From contig JAGCWQ010000145.1 in assembly GCA_017961765.1 (NCBI GenBank), positions 1-47,946 on the forward strand: a stretch of 47,946 bases of DNA, given 5' to 3'. Below are positions 43,456-47,946 of this stretch, one piece after another; within the stretch, counting starts at the first letter, position 1; each line of letters begins with the position of its first letter. Made by a program: the position numbers and the translations under genes. Origin of the DNA: Paludibacteraceae bacterium. GTDB lineage: Bacteria; Bacteroidota; Bacteroidia; Bacteroidales; Paludibacteraceae. The notes under the pieces were generated by a model. The model made no database searches. It was not told the DNA's origin and was given only the letters and a program-made list of their open reading frames with translations.

Positions 43456-43502
43456 AGCCTGAAAGACTAAAACAAATATAGCCCATGGGCGTCGCCCTGG
43501 GT
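43456..43502. repeat. Dispersed palindromic repeat, GCCCATGGGC type, copy 1
   Basis: This 47-base unit holds GAAAGACT followed by ATATAGCCCA and a hairpin in which GGGC pairs with GCCC and CCCA with TGGG. It aligns along its whole length with 44533-44579. It occupies the gap between the YD-like gene and the next lipoprotein. Confidence 0.7.
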
Positions 43503-43676
43503 GAACTATGATGGATTTGAAGATCTGGATTTTGTCATATATTTGTATTATAGATGATATGGCTCTGAACAATCAACAAAATGCTTGAATTTGCTAAAAA
43601 ATAACAAGTGTGTCTTGCTGTTAATTCAAACAACAGCTCTTACCCGTATATTCCCATTGGCAATGGAAAACAATGA

Positions 43677-44444
43677 ATGAAGAAAACAATGAAGAAAGTT
43701 ATTTATATCGTAATACTATTATTATTTACCAGTTGCTTGTCTTTTCTGTCTCAGAAGAAGGATGGAAGGCAACAAGAATCAGGAAATATGGAGCAGAGGG
43801 AAAAAACAACTGAATTAAATTATTTCGAGAATCCTCGGTATGCAAATAAACCGAGGGAGTTTGTTGCTGAAGATGGTAATTATATATGTCGTTATTCAAG
43901 TTCTGTCTGTGAATATACTCCGCCAGAGACATTTTATATGATTCAAAAACGATACTATGAAAATGGTGAACTGGAAAGTAAAATATCTTTTATTCTGGAC
44001 TTTTCATTATATGTGGAAAAGTATGATAAAGATGGTTTTTTAATTGAGAAAACTGATCGTAAATCAATCATAGAAGAAAGAAAACTAGATGGCATGGATT
44101 ATGCCTCTTTCTTAGAAAAGGAGGGATGGTATGATCGATCTACGGGTCAAACCGCTTTTCGAGAAGAACCATATCCGTTGAATACGGGAGAATTTACAGA
44201 AATGGTTATGCGTTGTATTAGCTATACTTCGAATCGTTCAACAAGATATATCAGAATTACTAACATAAAAAAAATTCCACAACAGTTTTTAGATAAATAC
44301 GGAACAATAGGAGAGGACGGCGTTAAGTATTTGGAAAGAAGAAATAGTCATTCCAAGTGGGCTAAATTGGATGTGGTTTACATCATTGATTCTGAAACGG
44401 GCACCTATAAGGTGAATTGGGCATATCTTCTTCATAAAGAATAA
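43677..44444 (+). CDS. Lipoprotein with a short MORN/YD-like segment
   Basis: A 255-residue lipoprotein. MKKTMKKVIYIVILLLFTSC gives a lipobox cysteine; the ATG at 43689 (MKKVIYIV) is an alternative start. After a Gln/Glu-rich linker comes KRYYENGELESKISFILD and KYDKDGFLIEKTD, which resemble the YENGELxxK and YDxxGxLIEK units of MORN- or YD-type repeats. The C-terminal half has no known motif (AKLDVVYIIDSETGTYKVNW). It lies between two palindromic repeats in the AT-rich region. The name reflects only the visible repeat. Confidence 0.6.
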   Translation: MKKTMKKVIYIVILLLFTSCLSFLSQKKDGRQQESGNMEQREKTTELNYFENPRYANKPREFVAEDGNYICRYSSSVCEYTPPETFYMIQKRYYENGELESKISFILDFSLYVEKYDKDGFLIEKTDRKSIIEERKLDGMDYASFLEKEGWYDRSTGQTAFREEPYPLNTGEFTEMVMRCISYTSNRSTRYIRITNIKKIPQQFLDKYGTIGEDGVKYLERRNSHSKWAKLDVVYIIDSETGTYKVNWAYLLHKE

Positions 44445-44532
44445 TTCGAACTCTATACTATCTCATCAGACTATTTGACTAACGCTCTTTCGAACTGAAA
44501 TATCATGGGTGAATTAAAATGCCAGCACCACC

Positions 44533-44579
44533 AGCCAGAAAGACTGTAACAGATATAGCCCATGAGCATCGCCCTGGGT
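44533..44579. repeat. Dispersed palindromic repeat, GCCCATGGGC type, copy 2
   Basis: AGCCAGAAAGACT, then ATATAGCCCATGAGCATCGC and CCTGGGT, align with 43456-43502. Directly after it, 44583-44612 has GACGTAAACCCATG, the right half of the other repeat type. The rest of the 345-base gap holds no gene I can support. Confidence 0.7.
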
Positions 44580-44712
44580 ATAGGTGGTGGACGTAAACCC
44601 ATGTATAAAACGTGACGAGCGGTCTGGTTGTACGGACGCGGCGTGCCACATCCACATTTATTCAGGAAGGCACCCTATGTATAATAAATTCAAACATCGA
44701 AAATCTACAGAT

Positions 44713-44790
44713 AAATTGTAAATTTGTAAAAACCTAAAAGCGATGTGAGGGGAAAGAGAAGTTTGATATGAATGTTTACAGATGGAGTTT
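44713..44790 (+). promoter_or_regulatory. Leader and promoter of exoprotein copy 1
   Basis: TAAATTTG (44719-44726) is a -7 match. The leader up to the start codon is almost identical to 46212-46289. It ends in GGAG three bases before the ATG at 44791, supporting that start over 44782. Confidence 0.6.
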
Positions 44791-46185
44791 ATGAAGGCAA
44801 CAATTAAAATTATAGTAACTCTTATTGTTGGCATGGCGTTTTTCAATAGTCATGCTAGTACGACATCGTATTATCAATCCGCAGACCCGTTGTTTGGAGA
44901 GTATGCTGAGTATCTTAATGAGAAACTAGTTGGACCTGATGACAAAGTATATAAAGAATACAAAAAAGACGAGGAACTATATCGTTGGAAGTTAGTGATG
45001 ATTGAATCGATAGATGGAACACCCATCGCAGATTCTATTAAGAATGAATTAGGAAAGATTACAATGGGATATGTTGAGCCATATATCGTTGTAAATAGGT
45101 GTATGATTAGTTATTGTGAGCCTCAGAACCGAAATCTCAATAGAATGAGAAATTCTAATTATTCTAATTGCTTTGTGGATAACTATTCTGAGTTAGTCGA
45201 TTATTTCGAAAAAAAATATGCAGAGTTGGGCATTCAAGTCTCTTTCGATAATATAAATGTTTTGTCTCATTTGCCTAAAGATGGACATGCTTATATTGCC
45301 TCATGGATAGATTATTTCAGCATGTGCGGCTTTGCTTTTGTCGGAGACAGCCATCATTGTTGTCTGGTCATTAATAAAAAATATGTGTTGTGGTTTTCAA
45401 AATTCAATACACTGGTGACAAACTATGAATTGGAAAATATCAAATCTGATACAATAGACCATTTTTTTGAGGATCCTCTTCCTGTCTATGTGGGATTTCA
45501 GATAGATCCAACAATGAAAAAAATAGCTTCCGATAAAACTTGTTATCTTTATAGTGAAACGGAAGATAGTTTATATATGTCTATACGTTATCGCACGTCA
45601 AAATATGACCATTTGATTATAGAGAAATTAGGGGAAAAAAGATTTTTGGGAGATTGGGTGAGCGATTATATATATCATGTAACCGTTTTGCCAGATTATA
45701 AAGGATACCATGTTATCTATGTGAGCTGTGGTGAGGGATATGATGATTTGCATTTTGGTCAGTTGGTAGTTTATTCTGATCTGAAGGAAATCAATAGGGA
45801 GAGCGATCGTCTGAATGTGGAATGTAATTATGGAGATTGTGAGGAAAATGAACGAGATGGAGAGGCTGGGTGTACGCATTTGTCTTTTGATATATATGAG
45901 GATTATACTATTCGTGTGAGAGGTAGGCATGTGTGGGATGAGGAAGATAAGTCTATCACCCGCTACTACCGAATTAATGATGAAGGGAAGTTTTATGAAT
46001 TGACGAATAGCGCAGTGGATGGCTCCCCAATAGCTTGTCAATCTCAATTGGATACCTTGGATCATGGCAAAGAAAATACAGATGCAGATGAAAACAAAGA
46101 GAGGCATTTCCCCCTTTATTTGCTTTTGGGTGTGGCGGCGGTATTGCTTGGACTTGTCGTCGTCTTTTTGAAAAAGAAAATATAA
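44791..46185 (+). CDS. Membrane-anchored exoprotein of the DHFFED/YEDYTIRV family (copy 1)
   Basis: A 464-residue protein with signal peptide MKATIKIIVTLIVGMAFFNS, a large extracytoplasmic domain, a hydrophilic stalk (ENTDADENKERH) and a C-terminal membrane helix FPLYLLLGVAAVLLGLVVVF ending in KKKI. Motifs shared with its relatives are DTIDHFFED, LPDYKGYHVIYVSCG, LVVYSDLKEIN, FDIYEDYTIRV and TRYYRINDEG. Residues about 45-310 differ strongly from copy 2, while both ends are nearly identical. It should sit in the inner membrane facing outward. No named family is recognised. It is the first of a ~1.5-kb tandem duplication. Confidence 0.75.
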   Translation: MKATIKIIVTLIVGMAFFNSHASTTSYYQSADPLFGEYAEYLNEKLVGPDDKVYKEYKKDEELYRWKLVMIESIDGTPIADSIKNELGKITMGYVEPYIVVNRCMISYCEPQNRNLNRMRNSNYSNCFVDNYSELVDYFEKKYAELGIQVSFDNINVLSHLPKDGHAYIASWIDYFSMCGFAFVGDSHHCCLVINKKYVLWFSKFNTLVTNYELENIKSDTIDHFFEDPLPVYVGFQIDPTMKKIASDKTCYLYSETEDSLYMSIRYRTSKYDHLIIEKLGEKRFLGDWVSDYIYHVTVLPDYKGYHVIYVSCGEGYDDLHFGQLVVYSDLKEINRESDRLNVECNYGDCEENERDGEAGCTHLSFDIYEDYTIRVRGRHVWDEEDKSITRYYRINDEGKFYELTNSAVDGSPIACQSQLDTLDHGKENTDADENKERHFPLYLLLGVAAVLLGLVVVFLKKKI

Positions 46186-46211
46186 CCCCTATAATGCTCC
46201 TCCAAATTTAG

Positions 46212-46289
46212 AAATTGTAAATTTGTAAAAACCTAAAAGCGATGTGAGGGGAAAGAGAAGTTTGATATGAATGTTTACAGATGGAGTTT
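46212..46289 (+). promoter_or_regulatory. Leader and promoter of exoprotein copy 2
   Basis: TAAATTTG at 46218-46225 and the following ~60 bases repeat the leader of copy 1 almost without change, although the genes have diverged in the middle. Confidence 0.6.
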
Positions 46290-47672
46290 ATGAAGGCAAC
46301 AATTAAAATTATAGTAATTCTTATTGTTGGTATGATGTTTTTCAACAGTCATGCCAATACGACCACGTATTATCAATCCGCAGACCCGTTGTTTGGAAAG
46401 TATGCTGAGTATCTTAATGCGTGTGCAGCAAGATCTGATAAGGAAGCGATAAAAGAATTTAACGAGGATAATTCCTCTCTGATAGGATTTTATTCTACTC
46501 TTCAGGGTCATTGGCACTTATTGAAAATGGAAACTATTGACGGGTCCCCCATTGATAAATCTATGCGGAATAAACTGGAGAAAATTACTTTCGGATGCGG
46601 TAATGGCCACTTTGTTGTGAATGGCAGTTTAACGATCCCACGGGAGAATAGGAAGAGCCTGAATCTAAATAGCATGAGGCAATCTTCCCCTTTTGTGGAT
46701 AACTATTTAGAGTTTGTAACCTACTTTGAAAAGAGTTATTCGAAGATGGGAATACCTGTTTCGTTTGATAGCATAAAGGTGATATGTGCAAGTGATGGTA
46801 ACTCCAATTGGTTGAAATGTTTCAGTATCTGTGATTTTGCCTTAATTGGTGACTGGTATCAGTGTTGCCTAATCATTAACCAGAAATATGTATTGTGGTT
46901 TTCCCAATACAAAGTATTGGTAACAGAATATGAGTTGGAAAATTACCCTAGAGATACGCAAGATTCCTTTTTTGAGGATCCTATTCCTAATATCGAAGGA
47001 TTGCAGATTGATGGTAGAATGAAAATTATAGCTTCGGATAAGACCTGCTATTCACTTAATGATTGGGCCAAGGACATAGATATAACCGATTACTATCATT
47101 TAATTGTGGATGGCGAAAATCGTTATAAATATTTAGGGGATTTGGAGGAGTTAAGTGTAACCGTTTTACCAGATTATAAAGGATACCATGTTATCTATGT
47201 GAGCTGTGGTGCGGGATTTGATAATCTGCATTTTGGCCAGTTGGTGGTTTATTCTGATTTGAAGGAGATCAATAAGAAGAGCGATCGCCTGAATGTGGAA
47301 TGTAATTTTGGTGGTTGTGAAGATGATGAAGCATACGGGAAAGGTAGTTGTAGGCATCTAAATTTTGACATATTCGAAGATTATACCATTCGAGTTAAAG
47401 GAAGACTAGTAGATCCAGAAACGAATGTAGATAAGGAGGTTACTCGTTACTATCGGATCGATGACAATGGGAAGTTTTATGAATTGACGAATAGCACAGT
47501 GGAAGACTCCCCAATAGCTTGTCAGTCTCAATTGGATACCTTGGATTATAACAAAGAAAATACAAATGCAGATGGAAACGAAGAGGAGCATTTCCCCCTT
47601 TATTTGCTTTTGGGCTTAGCGGCGGTATTGTTTGTGCCTGTCGTCATCTTTTTGAAAAAGAAGAAAAAATAA
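46290..47672 (+). CDS. Membrane-anchored exoprotein of the DHFFED/YEDYTIRV family (copy 2)
   Basis: A 460-residue paralogue of the preceding gene. Signal peptide MKATIKIIVILIVGMMFFNS, early block YYQSADPLFGKYAEYLN, and C-terminal region LPDYKGYHVIYVSCGAG through FDIFEDYTIRV, TRYYRIDDNG and the stalk plus helix FPLYLLLGLAAVLFVPVVIF all match copy 1 closely. The central ~250 residues keep only scattered identities (VLWFS, YELEN, FFEDP, SDKTCY). It carries the same leader and GGAG signal. Function unknown. Confidence 0.75.
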   Translation: MKATIKIIVILIVGMMFFNSHANTTTYYQSADPLFGKYAEYLNACAARSDKEAIKEFNEDNSSLIGFYSTLQGHWHLLKMETIDGSPIDKSMRNKLEKITFGCGNGHFVVNGSLTIPRENRKSLNLNSMRQSSPFVDNYLEFVTYFEKSYSKMGIPVSFDSIKVICASDGNSNWLKCFSICDFALIGDWYQCCLIINQKYVLWFSQYKVLVTEYELENYPRDTQDSFFEDPIPNIEGLQIDGRMKIIASDKTCYSLNDWAKDIDITDYYHLIVDGENRYKYLGDLEELSVTVLPDYKGYHVIYVSCGAGFDNLHFGQLVVYSDLKEINKKSDRLNVECNFGGCEDDEAYGKGSCRHLNFDIFEDYTIRVKGRLVDPETNVDKEVTRYYRIDDNGKFYELTNSTVEDSPIACQSQLDTLDYNKENTNADGNEEEHFPLYLLLGLAAVLFVPVVIFLKKKKK

Positions 47673-47688
47673 TGATATGAGATGAAGA

Positions 47689-47812
47689 CAACAAACACAT
47701 ATCCCCAGTTCCGAAGGAACGACATATCACAAGCATGGGTGTAAACCCATGCCTGGACCGAATCAACAAACACATATCCCCTGGTTCCGAAGAAACGACA
47801 CACCACAGGTGA
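47689..47812. repeat. Tandem palindromic repeat, GTTCCGAAGGAAC type
   Basis: A 75-base unit starting CAACAAACACATATCCCC is repeated at 47764. Copy 1 has AGTTCCGAAGGAACG and GGGTGTAAACCC dyads; copy 2 has GGTTCCGAAGAAACG and stops before the second dyad. The intact unit is the same family as 42110-42155. Confidence 0.7.
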
Positions 47813-47878
47813 CCTCTATAAATTCACTTTATCGAATTGTTTAGGCTGTAGAGGTCACGTTTTACAGCCCAAACAATT
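47809..47878. other. Two overlapping inverted repeats
   Basis: GTGACCTCTA (47809-47818) pairs perfectly with TAGAGGTCAC (47849-47858). AATTGTTTAGGCTGTA (47835-47850) pairs with TACAGCCCAAACAATT (47863-47878) with one mismatch. They share TA at 47849-47850, so both cannot form fully. TACTTTTG on the minus strand at about 47887-47894 could start a leftward transcript through them. Confidence 0.7.
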
Positions 47879-47924
47879 ACTATGATGCAAAAGTAAAGTA
47901 ATTAGTCCAAATTACCCCCCCATT

Positions 47925-47944
47925 TTTATGTTTTACAACATAAA
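47925..47944. other. Hairpin at the window end
   Basis: TTTATGTT (47925-47932) pairs with AACATAAA (47937-47944) around TTAC, just after a run of seven C. It may belong to a regulatory region or element continuing past the window. Confidence 0.45.
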
Positions 47945-47946
47945 CC

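Noticed and set aside
47600-47806. 68-residue minus-strand frame
   Set aside because: It reads through the tandem 75-base repeat and the 3' end of the exoprotein gene; the repeated FGTRGYVFVD / LRNWGYVFVV text comes from DNA repetition.

Overview
The window reads as a chromosomal segment of a Bacteroidales bacterium (phylum Bacteroidota). The evidence is the -7 element TAnnTTTG in front of many genes, weak Shine-Dalgarno sequences, lipoproteins and T9SS-like C-terminal tails, a fused FeoA-FeoB, DUF4491 and DUF4268 proteins, and a large TPR protein paired with an outer-membrane barrel. Genus cannot be fixed from the sequence; a family other than the classical Bacteroides is possible because T9SS-like tails appear on three large secreted proteins.

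Layout. 0.2-2.8 kb (minus): a three-gene operon of HisC-like aminotransferase, nucleotidyltransferase and LicD transferase, probably making and attaching a phospho-substituent to a surface glycan. 3.0-5.6 kb (minus): secreted M6 metalloprotease. 5.8-6.9 kb (minus): YchF. 7.0-9.2 kb (minus): small membrane proteins and a TerB/DnaJ protein, with a mosaic local duplication that left a TerB fragment against the next gene. 9.2-14.1 kb (minus): TPR protein and beta-barrel operon. 14.2-16.7 kb (minus): three FKBP-type prolyl isomerases predicted for different compartments, and a possible small exported peptide. 17.0-26.7 kb (mostly plus): DUF4268, PASTA protein, RluD, a lipoprotein, NadB, a NUC-type lipoprotein nuclease, Vsr (minus), FeoAB and its small cysteine-rich partner. 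26.8-34.2 kb (minus): two giant paralogous secreted CotH-kinase proteins with Ig, InlB and MBG modules. 34.3-38.7 kb: MBL hydrolase (minus), then Mpl, dCMP deaminase and an S41 protease interrupted by one in-frame TAG. 38.7-40.6 kb: two paralogous membrane proteins with an HWPG motif.

40.6-47.9 kb is different in character: visibly AT-rich, with orphan secreted proteins, a membrane-anchored YD-like repeat protein, dispersed palindromic repeats, and a tandem pair of anchored exoproteins whose ends are nearly identical while their middles have diverged. A third, lipidated relative lies at its left edge. This is the most plausible place for an undescribed system, but I cannot assign it a function.

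No rRNA, tRNA, CRISPR array or complete insertion sequence was recognised. Start codons were often moved inward from the longest frame because the longer frame began at TTG or left a signal peptide internal.
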